Notes under the pieces: model-generated
Told to the model about the DNA's origin: nothing
Databases searched by the model: none
The model's input: the letters and a program-made list of their open reading frames with translations, nothing else
From: Pedobacter mucosus
GTDB lineage: Bacteria; Bacteroidota; Bacteroidia; Sphingobacteriales; Sphingobacteriaceae
Reading direction: 5' to 3'
Assembly: GCF_022200785.1 (NCBI RefSeq)
Contig: NZ_CP087585.1
Coordinates: 3,658,001 to 3,722,000, forward strand
Length of the DNA: 64,000 nt
Program-made: the position numbers and the translations under genes
Part shown: positions 19,711 through 29,229 of the stretch, in pieces
Numbering within the stretch: position 1 is the first letter of the stretch
How the letters are laid out: each line of letters opens with the position of its first letter

Positions 19711-20409
19711 CTACCTGCCATCTTTAATATTTCTTAAATCTTCTGCCACTAAAACCTTAATTTCATCATCTAATTTGGCCAGCGCATCAGGATTGGTTGC
19801 TTCATAATAACCTCTTATTCTGTGTTGATTATCTAATAATAGAATTTGATTGCTAAAAATGAATTTTGAATTATCTGTTTCTCCATTATGAATCACATCG
19901 AGTAATAAACCTTTTCTGATCAATGGATAAATTGTACTTGTATCACCAGCTAAAACATCCCATTTACCAGCTTCGGCATTTAAAGACTTAGCATAAGCTT
20001 TTAGGGTATTAATATTTTCAGCCGGATCAACTGAAATACTTACGAAGCGTAATAACTTATTTTTATGATAATATTCTTCAAGCTGTTTTAAATTTTTGCC
20101 TGCTTCTTTCGTAGCATTCGCAGTATAAAATAAATTTAAAACGGTTATTTTATCTTGTAGAGATTTCCAACTAACAGTATCTGTATTCTGGTTAGTTAAT
20201 TTGAAATCAGGAACCTGATGATAAATAGTATCTGGAATTTTTTTCCCCTTAACAGAATGAAAAGTTTTTGCTACAACCTTTTCTCCAAATATCGGAAGGC
20301 TCTTATACCTATTTTTAGCGAAGTGTGGTAATAAGTAAAAAAACAAAAATCCCGGTATAGCCAATATGCTTACCAGGATCAATGCCTTTTTTATAGATTT
20401 TTGTTTCAT
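19711..20409 (-). CDS. Sco1/SenC-like protein lacking the copper ligands
   Basis: The protein has 232 residues. An N-terminal membrane anchor (ALILVSILAIPGFLFFYLL) precedes a thioredoxin-fold Sco domain (DTIYHQVPDFKLTNQ, RFVSISVDPAENI, RIRGYYEATN). The family's CxxxC is missing: at residues 97-101 the sequence is A-N-A-T-K. The later ligand His also appears lost, with Phe at 185 in FIFSNQ. The reading frame is intact and the rest of the fold is kept, so this looks like a stable altered protein and not a decayed gene. Its ATG overlaps the stop of the subunit IV gene by one base. It cannot bind copper in the known way and may serve as a scaffold or regulator of oxidase assembly. Confidence 0.85.
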   Translation of the reverse strand: MKQKSIKKALILVSILAIPGFLFFYLLPHFAKNRYKSLPIFGEKVVAKTFHSVKGKKIPDTIYHQVPDFKLTNQNTDTVSWKSLQDKITVLNLFYTANATKEAGKNLKQLEEYYHKNKLLRFVSISVDPAENINTLKAYAKSLNAEAGKWDVLAGDTSTIYPLIRKGLLLDVIHNGETDNSKFIFSNQILLLDNQHRIRGYYEATNPDALAKLDDEIKVLVAEDLRNIKDGR

Positions 20410-20762
20410 TAATGATTAATCATATTCATGTTTAAATGATTGCCCTCAATCAGCATTAAAACAATAAAGTAAATAATGAAAATAAATGAAACCGTTAAAG
20501 CCAATTGTAAACCAAGTTTTTCAAACCTTAAGTGCATAAAATAAGCTACGATATAAAACGCCTTTAATAACGTTAAAACAATATAAACGTAATTACCAAC
20601 CTGCTGCGTCATGTGTCCATTTGGAATTGCCCAAAGTGCAATGATAAATTCGATAACAGTGATTAGCAATAAAATCCCGAAAACTTTCCAAATTTTACCT
20701 TTAGATAAACCGGTATGTTCTTCGTGCTCGTGTCCTTCAGTTGTATGTGTGTGTTCTGACAT
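20409..20762 (-). CDS. Cytochrome c oxidase subunit IV (prokaryotic type)
   Basis: The protein has 117 residues. A His/Glu-rich N-terminus (EHTHTTEGHEHEEHTG) is followed by three membrane helices (WKVFGILLLITVIEFIIALW, YVYIVLTLLKAFYIVAYFMHL, ALTVSFIFIIYFIVLMLI). The AYFMHLRFE motif is typical of the COX4_pro family. It stabilises the oxidase core in the membrane. It lies between the subunit III gene and the Sco-like gene, with a one-base overlap to the latter. Confidence 0.9.
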   Translation of the reverse strand: MSEHTHTTEGHEHEEHTGLSKGKIWKVFGILLLITVIEFIIALWAIPNGHMTQQVGNYVYIVLTLLKAFYIVAYFMHLRFEKLGLQLALTVSFIFIIYFIVLMLIEGNHLNMNMINH

Positions 20763-20786
20763 AATAATATTTTATAAAACGATGAA

Positions 20787-21494
20787 TTAAACCAAATAGA
20801 AGAATGTAAATACGAACACCCAAACTAAATCTACAAAGTGCCAGTATAAACCAACCTTTTCTACCATTAAATAATGACCTTTTCTTTCAAAAGTTCCATT
20901 GATCGTCATTACCAAGATAATAATATTAATCAATACTCCAGTAAATACGTGGAAACCATGGAAACCAGTAATGGTAAAAAACAAGTTAGCGAATTGCTGT
21001 GCAGCTACCAAAGAAACCGGTCCGTTAAAGAATTGTTTTAATTCTTCAGGCGAAGGAATTTCTCCCCAACCAAAGCCCTCATGAAATAAGTGAGCCCATT
21101 CTATTGCCTGACAACCCAAAAACATGAAACCTCCAATAATGGTTGCAATCATCCATCCGATTACTTCTTTTTTAGAACGTCTATGTCCGGCCTCAACAGC
21201 TAAAACCATTGTTACTGAACTCATGATTAGGATAAATGTCATGATACCCACAAAAACTAATGGTGCGCCATGTTCTACCACTCCAGGTACTGATTGAAAA
21301 ACTTTATCTGGTGCTGGCCAAGTCAATTTAGAAAAACGCTGAGCGCCATAATAAATCAAAAGAGACGAAAAGGTAAAAGCATCTGATAAGAGGAAAAACC
21401 ACATCATGATTTTGCCATATTCTACCGACCACGGAGAACGACCACCACTCCATGGTCCGGTTTTAACTTGATCTAATTGTGATACTGAATTCAT
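20787..21494 (-). CDS. Cytochrome c oxidase subunit III
   Basis: The protein has 235 residues with about five membrane helices and the subunit III landmarks GFHGFHVFTGVLINI and YWHFVDLVWVFVFTFFYLV at the C-terminus. In family members this subunit protects proton uptake and keeps the oxidase stable. It is the second of two tandem subunit III genes. It is longer than the first because of an inserted loop (HEGFGWGEIPSPEELKQFF). Confidence 0.93.
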   Translation of the reverse strand: MNSVSQLDQVKTGPWSGGRSPWSVEYGKIMMWFFLLSDAFTFSSLLIYYGAQRFSKLTWPAPDKVFQSVPGVVEHGAPLVFVGIMTFILIMSSVTMVLAVEAGHRRSKKEVIGWMIATIIGGFMFLGCQAIEWAHLFHEGFGWGEIPSPEELKQFFNGPVSLVAAQQFANLFFTITGFHGFHVFTGVLINIIILVMTINGTFERKGHYLMVEKVGLYWHFVDLVWVFVFTFFYLV

Positions 21495-21525
21495 TTGGAA
21501 ATAGTATAATAGTTTGTTAACAAAT

Positions 21526-22092
21526 TTAACGGTTCAAAAGTAAAAAAACATACAGATATATCCATAATATATCTATAAAATGCCAAAAAATAGAGGCAAT
21601 CTCCATACGGTAATTGCTTTTAGAGAGGGGAATATTCTTGTAACTTCCTCTTAATGCTTTGAATATCAGCCACACACCTAAAATAATATGCAATAAGTGC
21701 ATGCCTGAAACGATATAAATAAATGAGATTGCAGCATTGTTTCCAACTAAAGTGGCGCCAGTACTTACCATACTTCCCCAAGCGTTAAACTGCATTACTC
21801 CAAAAACAAGAGCAAGAATTATTGTTGCCCAAAGCATTTTTCTTTGTAGGTTGAAATTTAACTTTCTTAACGCCCTTGAAGCAATGACTAACGTAAAGCT
21901 ACTTAATATGATAACCAAGGTGCTGTATATAAATGCGTCAGGTAAAATTAGGCCGTGGCCTTTTCCTTTTGACGCTGCAAAAACTAAGTAATAACTGGTA
22001 AAGCCACCAAACATAATGGTGGATGATACCACAAACAGCCAGACAATAAATTTTCTGGGTTTGGGATCAAAGGTATCTGGTATATTTTCCAT
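21526..22092 (-). CDS. Cytochrome c oxidase subunit III-like protein (first of two)
   Basis: The protein has 188 residues from the ATG at 22092 (MENIPDTF); an ATG four codons upstream at 22104 is also possible. Five membrane helices are visible, with SGMHLLHIILGVWLI and WHFIDILWIYLYVFLLL, the same His-bearing signature as the larger paralogue downstream. Tandem unequal subunit III genes are usual in this cluster type in Bacteroidota. It follows ctaB with a short gap, so it is part of the same operon. Confidence 0.88.
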   Translation of the reverse strand: MENIPDTFDPKPRKFIVWLFVVSSTIMFGGFTSYYLVFAASKGKGHGLILPDAFIYSTLVIILSSFTLVIASRALRKLNFNLQRKMLWATIILALVFGVMQFNAWGSMVSTGATLVGNNAAISFIYIVSGMHLLHIILGVWLIFKALRGSYKNIPLSKSNYRMEIASIFWHFIDILWIYLYVFLLLNR

Positions 22093-22107
22093 TGCTAAAA
22101 TCATATA

Positions 22108-23016
22108 TTATTTTGCTATAAAATCAAATAACAATACCAGCTGTACTGCTGGAATGTAAAAAAAAGAGCAGAACATCACTTTCCTTGCGTCGGCGAGTTC
22201 TCCATTTTTAAAAAGTTTAAAAGCAAGAAAAGCAAATATTACTCCTGCAATTAAAGATAAGGCTCCAATGTAATAACCACCAAATCCGTATAAGGTTGGT
22301 AATAAACTTACTGGAATTAATATTAGCGTTCCCAAAAAAGTAAATAAAGCCGAAACTTTATCCCTCTTTTTTGTAGGCAACAACCTAAATCCAGCCTTTT
22401 TATAATCATCATCCAATACCCAAGCAATAGCCCAAAAGTGCGGAAACTGCCAAACGAACTGGATTAAAAATAAAATAACTGCAATTTTATAATCAATATC
22501 TAAAAACAAATCAGCCTTCAGGCTTCCAAAAGCAGCCAAATAACCAATAAGTGGTGGCAAAGCGCCAGGTATTGCGCCAACAAAAACAGCTATTGGCGAT
22601 TTTCTTTTTAAAGGCGTATAAGCAAAAGCATATAACAAAATCGAAAACACGGAAAGTAACCCAGTTTCTAAATTTAGCTGGCCTAATAACCAAGTTCCAA
22701 GAAAAGCCATAAAAACTCCTAAAACTAAACCTTGCCCAGTTGTCATCCTTCCGGCTGGCATTGGGCGATCTTTCGTTCTAGCCATCAATTTATCTAAATC
22801 AACTTCTATTATTTCATTAAAGCAGTTGGCAGCTGCTGTAACTAAAAATCCTCCAGCAATCAGGATTAACCAGTTACCCCACTCTATTGAAGGTATATGG
22901 CCTCTTCCAACTTGCATTTCCTGTCCGATCAAAAATGAAATAGAAGCAGAAAAAACGACTGTGAAGCTGAGTCTAAATTTTATTAGTTTAGAAAAATCTG
23001 AAATAAATTGTTTCAA
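22108..23016 (-). CDS. ctaB: Protoheme IX farnesyltransferase (heme O synthase)
   Basis: The protein has 302 residues and belongs to the UbiA prenyltransferase superfamily. The first Asp-rich motif lies in NCFNEIIEVDLDKLMARTKDRPMP, and the second is LDDDYKKAGFRLLP. There are about nine membrane helices. It adds the farnesyl tail to heme B, giving heme O, the substrate of the neighbouring CtaA. It starts 11 bases after the ctaA stop. Confidence 0.95.
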   Translation of the reverse strand: MKQFISDFSKLIKFRLSFTVVFSASISFLIGQEMQVGRGHIPSIEWGNWLILIAGGFLVTAAANCFNEIIEVDLDKLMARTKDRPMPAGRMTTGQGLVLGVFMAFLGTWLLGQLNLETGLLSVFSILLYAFAYTPLKRKSPIAVFVGAIPGALPPLIGYLAAFGSLKADLFLDIDYKIAVILFLIQFVWQFPHFWAIAWVLDDDYKKAGFRLLPTKKRDKVSALFTFLGTLILIPVSLLPTLYGFGGYYIGALSLIAGVIFAFLAFKLFKNGELADARKVMFCSFFYIPAVQLVLLFDFIAK

Positions 23017-23027
23017 CCTTCTTAATA

Positions 23028-24086
23028 TTATTGTTTATAAGTGCTTGTTTTATATACCAACAAATACAAATAAAACTGTAAACTGAATAACAGCGTAGAA
23101 AACAAAATGTGTAAGGCTTGCGCTGCCGGTGGAAAAGCAATGTATGCTAAAGCTAAACCGCTTAATAATTGTATAAATAGTGTTATTAAAATTAATCTTG
23201 CTGTCAATAACGGAGCTGCCTTGCCGCTAAATCGATCAATTACCATTTTATAAACCACTCCATTCGATAGCACAACTAAAATTGCTAAATCTCTATGGTA
23301 AGAAAAAACAGCCCCAATTTTGCTAATCCATGTATCCTTATCCGAATATAGTAATGCTTTAGCAACAACATCAACGGCCTCTCTAACCTCTGTTCCCAAT
23401 ATTATTTGAGCTATACTTATTAAAACCGTAAAAAACAAAAAACCTTTTAACCATAATATTCGGTACATAATTACCGATGGCGCTCTATGTAATTGTTTAG
23501 CGTAATTATAAGTATAAATGGATATCGCTAGTATAACCAAAGCCAATAACATATGTACCGTTACTACCCATTGCGCTAAATTTGTGGAAACAACAATGGA
23601 TCCCAACCAGCCTTGATACCCAACAACCAAAATATTTAATACACTTAATACAATAATCCTTTTGGCAGTTTTTTTATATGCCAAAGAATATACAGCTGTT
23701 AAAAGCAGGAATATTCCAGCTAAAACCCCCACTAAGCGATTCAAATATTCAACCCACGTCTTAGTCGGGTTAAATTCCTCAGGAATCCTTATACTTTTAT
23801 CATGCCTTATCTGATTTGCTAAATCAGCTTTGCCCATACTTTCAAGGTATTTAGCAAACTTTTCATTTTTCTTAATCCTACCTGCTACATACTTTTCTTT
23901 GTAATCTGCTGGAAGTTGAGATACATCAGTTGGTGGAATATACCGATCAAAACATTTTGGCCAATCCGGACAACCCATTCCAGAGCCTGTACTACGTACA
24001 ATGCCTCCTGCAAGAATAACCAATAGCGTAACTATTATAGTTATAAAGTTTATCCTAATAAAACGTTGTTCTGATCTACTGATCAT
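23028..24086 (-). CDS. ctaA: Heme A synthase (COX15/CtaA)
   Basis: The protein has 352 residues and about eight membrane helices. The family signature GGIVRSTGSGMGCPDWPKCF is near residue 30; further heme-binding His positions lie in TVHMLLALVI, SYHRDLAILV and ALHILFSTLLF. EYLNRLVGVLAG is also typical. It oxidises heme O to heme A for the aa3 oxidase. It is the first gene after the hairpin at 24106-24141. Confidence 0.95.
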   Translation of the reverse strand: MISRSEQRFIRINFITIIVTLLVILAGGIVRSTGSGMGCPDWPKCFDRYIPPTDVSQLPADYKEKYVAGRIKKNEKFAKYLESMGKADLANQIRHDKSIRIPEEFNPTKTWVEYLNRLVGVLAGIFLLLTAVYSLAYKKTAKRIIVLSVLNILVVGYQGWLGSIVVSTNLAQWVVTVHMLLALVILAISIYTYNYAKQLHRAPSVIMYRILWLKGFLFFTVLISIAQIILGTEVREAVDVVAKALLYSDKDTWISKIGAVFSYHRDLAILVVLSNGVVYKMVIDRFSGKAAPLLTARLILITLFIQLLSGLALAYIAFPPAAQALHILFSTLLFSLQFYLYLLVYKTSTYKQ

Positions 24087-24105
24087 ATATCATTTAAGAT
24101 GAAAA

Positions 24106-24141
24106 GGGTATCTGGATAAGCAGAAACTTAATCAGATACCC
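24106..24141 (-). terminator. Hairpin between ctaD and ctaA (partial terminator or mRNA processing site)
   Basis: On the minus strand a 9-base perfect stem (GGGTATCTG type) with an 18-base loop sits between the ctaD stop and the ctaA start and is followed by TTTT. The T-run is short, so read-through is likely. It may set the ratio of structural to assembly genes. Confidence 0.55.
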
Positions 24142-24167
24142 CTTTTTAAATTTTTTGCGACTAAAAA

Positions 24168-26048
24168 CTAGCCCTTGTTCTCTTCCACTGGATTAGCTAA
24201 ATCCCAATCCTGTTGTATTTTTTCTGCTTCTGCGTTTCCTTCAAAATCATGAGGTAAATTAGAGCTCATGGTTTGAGAGAAAGGCACCGTTTGAGGAATA
24301 AAATCTTCTTCATGACCAGGTTTGCTATAATCATATGGCCACCTGTAAACAGTTGGAATTTCTCCTGGCCAGTTTCCATGGATATGCTCCACTGGGGCTG
24401 TCCATTCTAAAGTATTTGATTCCCACGGATTTTGTGGTGCAACTTTACCTTTAAAAATAGAATAGAAGAAGTTAAATAAGAATGCAACTTGTGCTAAAGC
24501 AGCTAATATAGCAGCCCAGGTTACAAATACATTAACCGTTAACCACTTCTTCATAAATTCAAACTCAGTAAAAGCGTAGTAACGACGAGGCACACCATCT
24601 AAACCTAAAAAGTGAAGTGGGAAGAATACCAAGTACGCTGCAATAAATGTTAACCAGAAGTGTAAATATCCGAGTTTCGCATTCATCATTTTACCAAACA
24701 TTCTAGGAAACCAGTGATAAACACCAGCAAGCATACCGAAAATAGCCGCAGAACCCATTACCAAGTGAAAGTGGGCAACTACAAAGTAAGTATCGTGTAA
24801 GTTAATATCTAAAGATGCGTTACCTAAAAATATACCGGTTAAACCTCCTGAAATAAAGAATGAAACTAAACCGATTGCAAACAACATTGCCGGAGTAAAA
24901 CGAATATTACCACGCCATAAAGTAGCTAGATAATTAAAGGTTTTTACTGCTGATGGAACCGCAATGATTAACGTTGTAATCATAAATACACCACCAAGTA
25001 AAGGATTCATACCAGTAACGAACATATGGTGACCCCAAACGATAAATGATAAAACTGTAATACCAATTAACGAATAAACCATCGCATGATAACCAAAGAT
25101 TGGCTTACGGGAATTAACAGAAATTACTTCTGAAGAGATACCCAAAGCAGGCATAATTACGATATATACTTCTGGGTGACCTAAGAACCAGAATAAGTGT
25201 TGCCATAAAATTGGTGAACCACCTTCGTTTGGTAAAATGTTAGTACCCATAACAATATCTGAAAGGTAAAAACTAGTACCAAAACTTCTATCAAATACCA
25301 TTAATACAACACCAGCTACAAGAACCGGGAAAGATAAAATACCCAATATCGCAGTTAAGAAGAAAGCCCAAATGGTTAATGGCATTTTCCAAAGATCCAT
25401 ACCTTTAGTACGCATGTTTAAAATTGTACTTACATAATTGATACCACCCATAAGTGATGAAGCAACGAACAAGACCATACTAACCAACCACAATGTCATA
25501 CCTAAGCCGGAACCTGGCATAGCAGTAGCAACAACAGATAATGGCGGATAAACCGTCCAACCACCAGACGCAGGACCTGTTTGTATAAAGAATGAAGACA
25601 TCATAACCACACAAGCCATAAAGAAAAACCAGTATGAAAGCATGTTTAAAAATGGCGATGCCATATCTCTTGCTCCAATTTGTAGCGGTATAAGTAAATT
25701 ACTAAATGTTCCACTCAGACCTGCGGTTAATACAAAAAATACCATTATAGTACCGTGAATAGTAACCAGCGCTAAATAAAAATCTGGTTTTATACGGCCA
25801 CCTTCTGCCCATTTGCCTAAGAAAGTTTCTAAAAATGGAAAGTTTTTATCTGGCCATGCCAATTGAATACGGAATAGGATAGATAAGCCCATTGCAATAA
25901 CTGCCATAATAATACCTGTAATCAGGAATTGCTTAGCAATCATTTTATGATCCATACTGAAGACATACTTAGAAATTAAAGTCTCTTTATGATGTCCGTG
26001 ATCAGCGTGATCGTGAGTGTGTTCGTCGTGTAATGCTATTGTTGACAT
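24168..26048 (-). CDS. ctaD: Cytochrome c oxidase subunit I
   Basis: The protein has 626 residues and about twelve membrane helices. The binuclear-centre landmarks are present: LFWFLGHPEVYI (CuB His and cross-linked Tyr), WGHHMF (two CuB His) and HDTYFVVAHFHLVMG (heme a and a3 ligands). LVTIHGTIMVFF carries the first heme a His. This marks an A-type heme-copper oxidase. The N-terminus is His-rich. The gene lies 23 bases after ctaC. Confidence 0.97.
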   Translation of the reverse strand: MSTIALHDEHTHDHADHGHHKETLISKYVFSMDHKMIAKQFLITGIIMAVIAMGLSILFRIQLAWPDKNFPFLETFLGKWAEGGRIKPDFYLALVTIHGTIMVFFVLTAGLSGTFSNLLIPLQIGARDMASPFLNMLSYWFFFMACVVMMSSFFIQTGPASGGWTVYPPLSVVATAMPGSGLGMTLWLVSMVLFVASSLMGGINYVSTILNMRTKGMDLWKMPLTIWAFFLTAILGILSFPVLVAGVVLMVFDRSFGTSFYLSDIVMGTNILPNEGGSPILWQHLFWFLGHPEVYIVIMPALGISSEVISVNSRKPIFGYHAMVYSLIGITVLSFIVWGHHMFVTGMNPLLGGVFMITTLIIAVPSAVKTFNYLATLWRGNIRFTPAMLFAIGLVSFFISGGLTGIFLGNASLDINLHDTYFVVAHFHLVMGSAAIFGMLAGVYHWFPRMFGKMMNAKLGYLHFWLTFIAAYLVFFPLHFLGLDGVPRRYYAFTEFEFMKKWLTVNVFVTWAAILAALAQVAFLFNFFYSIFKGKVAPQNPWESNTLEWTAPVEHIHGNWPGEIPTVYRWPYDYSKPGHEEDFIPQTVPFSQTMSSNLPHDFEGNAEAEKIQQDWDLANPVEENKG

Positions 26049-26071
26049 AATTCTTTCGCTCTGCAGTAATA

Positions 26072-27304
26072 TTATTTATTTAAAGCCATTTTGTTAGTGT
26101 TCACACTAGCTGAATCTACTTTAGCTGAATCTGAAACGGATTTTACAGGAGCAGGTCCTGCTGGCAAATTAAATTCTTTTCTTAAATCGTCATTTAAATA
26201 CGTTTTCTGTTCAGCTAGCCAAGTTTTGTATTCAGCTACAGAAACAACACGTACATTTTTTTGCATGTTCCAATGACCAGCACCACATATTTTAGCACAG
26301 TAGAAAAGAAATTTGAAATTTGGATCATTTGTTTCCTCCTGCATCTGACGGGTAGTCTTAGTAGGTGTAAATTCAAAGATCGTTCTCATTCCTGGTACTG
26401 TATTTAATTGAATACGGAAATGCGGCATGTAAAAACTATGGATTACATCTTTACTGGTTAAAATCAATTTGATCGGTTTACCAACTGGAATAACCATTTC
26501 ATCAGCCATTTCGTCATCACGTGAGTTGATATCTTTATAATCGATACCTAATGGGTTGGTAGCAGTTGTTAATTTATAGTTTTTAGCACCTACCACACCA
26601 TCAGCTCCCGGATAGCGAATTGACCATTTAAACTGCTCTGAAGTCACTTCAATTTGAAGTGGTTTATTATTAGGATCTTCCACTTTGAAGAAAATTGATC
26701 TCCAGGTTAAGAAACCCATTAACACTAAAACAGTTAAAACTAAGGCTGGCACAATCGTCCAGATTTTCTCAATTGTATTGTTATGTGGATAGTAATAGGC
26801 CTTTCTTTTAGCTGAGTACTTATATAGATAAGCAAATCCGAATAACAAAATATGTGTACCAATGAATACGATTGTAGTAATGATCAATGTTAAATTAAAC
26901 ATTTCATCAATTTTCTTTCCGTGTTCAGAAGCTGCATCTGGCAATAACATAGATCCATGAACCGTATATTCCCAATACACGCCATAAATACCTAAAACCA
27001 AGAACAATGCAAACAAACTTGCATGAACTCTATTCCAGTTAATACCTACAGGCTTACCTTGTGCTTCCCTACTTAATTCATAAACTCTAATGGCTTTACC
27101 CACAATCGCAATGAATAAGCAGATAGCAAGGAAAACCAGAATATAAAATATTACAGATTTATAAACCTCGCCCATGTCCACTTTCGTTGCCGCGGCAGCT
27201 CCTGCTGCTGCATCTTGCGCAAATGCGCTAGTGCTTGCAAAAACAGTAAGTAATACTGCTAAAGCTGCGGTCGTTTTATTCGTTATAAACTTTCTTAAAC
27301 TCAT
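26072..27304 (-). CDS. ctaC: Cytochrome c oxidase subunit II
   Basis: The protein has 410 residues. A signal peptide (STSAFA) is followed by three membrane segments and a periplasmic cupredoxin domain. The CuA site is visible as SKDVIHSFYMPHFRI and FYCAKICGAGHWNMQ (Cys, Cys, His, Met). There is no CxxCH, so unlike caa3 enzymes it has no fused cytochrome c and must receive electrons from the Act complex or a soluble cytochrome. The C-terminal 50 residues are a Pro/Ser/Val-rich tail. Confidence 0.95.
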   Translation of the reverse strand: MSLRKFITNKTTAALAVLLTVFASTSAFAQDAAAGAAAATKVDMGEVYKSVIFYILVFLAICLFIAIVGKAIRVYELSREAQGKPVGINWNRVHASLFALFLVLGIYGVYWEYTVHGSMLLPDAASEHGKKIDEMFNLTLIITTIVFIGTHILLFGFAYLYKYSAKRKAYYYPHNNTIEKIWTIVPALVLTVLVLMGFLTWRSIFFKVEDPNNKPLQIEVTSEQFKWSIRYPGADGVVGAKNYKLTTATNPLGIDYKDINSRDDEMADEMVIPVGKPIKLILTSKDVIHSFYMPHFRIQLNTVPGMRTIFEFTPTKTTRQMQEETNDPNFKFLFYCAKICGAGHWNMQKNVRVVSVAEYKTWLAEQKTYLNDDLRKEFNLPAGPAPVKSVSDSAKVDSASVNTNKMALNK

Positions 27305-27374
27305 TTTCTTAAAAGTAGTACGCCGTACTTCTATTGTAATAAAAATTAAATATTTGCTATTTTAATATCACCTA

Positions 27375-28628
27375 CTAAAGTTGGTGATGCAAACTTTCTT
27401 GTAATAAAGGGTGATTTTTCGCAATTAACGGCTTTTTACTCAATGATGTTAAAACCGTAAAGGTAAACAATCCTACAAAACCTATTGCTGTACCAATCTC
27501 AATTATTCCAAATCCATTATGGCCATCTTCTACAGCTCCTGGCATAATCATTTGATAATAATCTACCCAATGACCAAGCAATACAATTATGCAAACGAAT
27601 AACAATTTTGTATCTGTTCTCTTGTTGTCCCTATCCATTAATAATAAAACTGGCGCTAAGAAATTCATTGCAAGGTTTAAGAAAAACCAAAACTTATAAT
27701 ATTCAAAACGTTTGTAGAAATAAACCGTTTCCTCCGGCATGTTTGCATAATAAATTAATAAAAACTGTGCGAACCATACGTAAGTCCAGAAGATAGAGAA
27801 GCCAAAAATAAATTGACCAAGGTTATGTAAGTGGCTATTATTTACCCATTGCATATAACCAGCTCTTCTTAAAAGAATAATGATAATCGCAATAGTAGCT
27901 AAGCTACTTACCCACATTGCTGCAAAATTATACCATCCGAACATCGTTGAAAACCAATGTGCTTCTAAAGACATGATGGTATCAAAAGCGAAAATTGGAG
28001 TTGTAAATCCGTAAATTACTAAGAAGATACAAGCATTTTTAAAACTTTTTCTGTATGAATCCAAACCACCAGCTAAATCTTCATTATATGAATACTTAAC
28101 GAAGATGATAGAGAAAATACTATAAATTCCTAAAAACACAACCTGACGACCTAAGAAGAAAGGAATGTTTAAGAAAACAGATTTCCCAGCAATTAATGCA
28201 TCATAATGTACTGAACCTTTTTCTGCTAAACCATGAGTAGCCCAATGTTTATATAGATAAGGTACACTTAGGCTTTCACCGTTTTCTAAAATGTTGTGTT
28301 GGATAAACAAGCCGGCACACATAATAGCAACAAGTATTGCAGCGGCTATTGGCAATGTTTTCGCCATTGCTTGTGGTACACGTAGAATTGATGCTGACCA
28401 TCCTGCCTGCGCTACAAATTGTATAGCAAGAAAGAACGTGCCAGACATACATACGCAAGCAAAGTAATATCCCATAAGCAACAAGTTTGCAAAAGTGCGC
28501 TCTTGATAGCCACTTAGAAATCCGAAAGCTATTGCTGCGATACCTAAAACGATAGCAACTAAACTTAAGGTTTTTGCTTTACCTGTAAACTCAAATTGTT
28601 CACTAAAATTAATATTGTGAGTTTCCAT
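27375..28628 (-). CDS. actF: Alternative complex III subunit ActF
   Basis: The protein has 417 residues with about ten membrane helices. It is the quinol:cytochrome c oxidoreductase membrane subunit that is homologous to the C-terminal half of ActC. Family landmarks are KHWATHG, SLEAHWFSTMFGWYNFAAMW and FSIFWTYVWFAQFLLIYYANMPEET. It is the last act gene, 7 bases after actE. Its role is membrane anchoring and possibly ion translocation. Confidence 0.93.
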   Translation of the reverse strand: METHNINFSEQFEFTGKAKTLSLVAIVLGIAAIAFGFLSGYQERTFANLLLMGYYFACVCMSGTFFLAIQFVAQAGWSASILRVPQAMAKTLPIAAAILVAIMCAGLFIQHNILENGESLSVPYLYKHWATHGLAEKGSVHYDALIAGKSVFLNIPFFLGRQVVFLGIYSIFSIIFVKYSYNEDLAGGLDSYRKSFKNACIFLVIYGFTTPIFAFDTIMSLEAHWFSTMFGWYNFAAMWVSSLATIAIIIILLRRAGYMQWVNNSHLHNLGQFIFGFSIFWTYVWFAQFLLIYYANMPEETVYFYKRFEYYKFWFFLNLAMNFLAPVLLLMDRDNKRTDTKLLFVCIIVLLGHWVDYYQMIMPGAVEDGHNGFGIIEIGTAIGFVGLFTFTVLTSLSKKPLIAKNHPLLQESLHHQL

Positions 28629-28635
28629 TTATATT

Positions 28636-29229
28636 TTACTTTACTGATTGTCCTTTTTGTAATTGTTGAACATACTCCACTACTTTCCAACGATCTGTTG
28701 GTAAAATTTGTGAAGCATATGAACCCATATTATTAACACCATATTTTATGGTATGATAGATTTTTCCTGTAGATAAATCTTTCATTGCACCACCTCTTGA
28801 TGAACTACCTTCATAATAAGAAGGTACACCGTTAATTTTTTCTAACTTAACTAAATGTCCTTGGCCATCACCTTTATCACCGTGGCAAGGGCTACAAAAA
28901 ACAGTATATAAATGTTTACCTGTAGCTAAGTTTAAGGTATCAACGGGTAAAGGATTAACTGTACTTAAACCGGCAGCTTCATATCCTTCTTTTGTATTCG
29001 GATATTCATCATACTCAGTAAAACCTATTGGTTTAGTATGAGCAGGTGGTATTTGAGCTGTTTTACCATCTTTAAAATTTTTATTCGGTTGATCCGGATT
29101 GTAAGCAATCGGATCATACATGTTTCTGGCATATTCTAAACCAGTACTGCGTTTATCTTTACAAGCCGAGAACATCGCTAAAAAAGAAATAGCTAAAAAC
29201 GCGGTGTAAACAAATTTATTATTACTCAT
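28636..29229 (-). CDS. actE: Alternative complex III subunit ActE, monoheme cytochrome c lipoprotein
   Basis: The start is set at 29229 (MSNNKF, 197 residues), which gives a lipoprotein signal with AMFSAC; an ATG seven codons upstream is in frame. One heme motif, CSPCHGDKGDG, lies near residue 106, with a likely Met ligand in GVNNMGSYAS. The coding region overlaps the end of actD by 8 bases, so translation is coupled. It passes electrons out of the complex. Confidence 0.93.
   Translation of the reverse strand: MSNNKFVYTAFLAISFLAMFSACKDKRSTGLEYARNMYDPIAYNPDQPNKNFKDGKTAQIPPAHTKPIGFTEYDEYPNTKEGYEAAGLSTVNPLPVDTLNLATGKHLYTVFCSPCHGDKGDGQGHLVKLEKINGVPSYYEGSSSRGGAMKDLSTGKIYHTIKYGVNNMGSYASQILPTDRWKVVEYVQQLQKGQSVK

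Noticed and set aside
24168..27304. caa3-type oxidase with cytochrome c fused to subunit II
   Set aside because: Subunit II has the CuA motif but no CxxCH.
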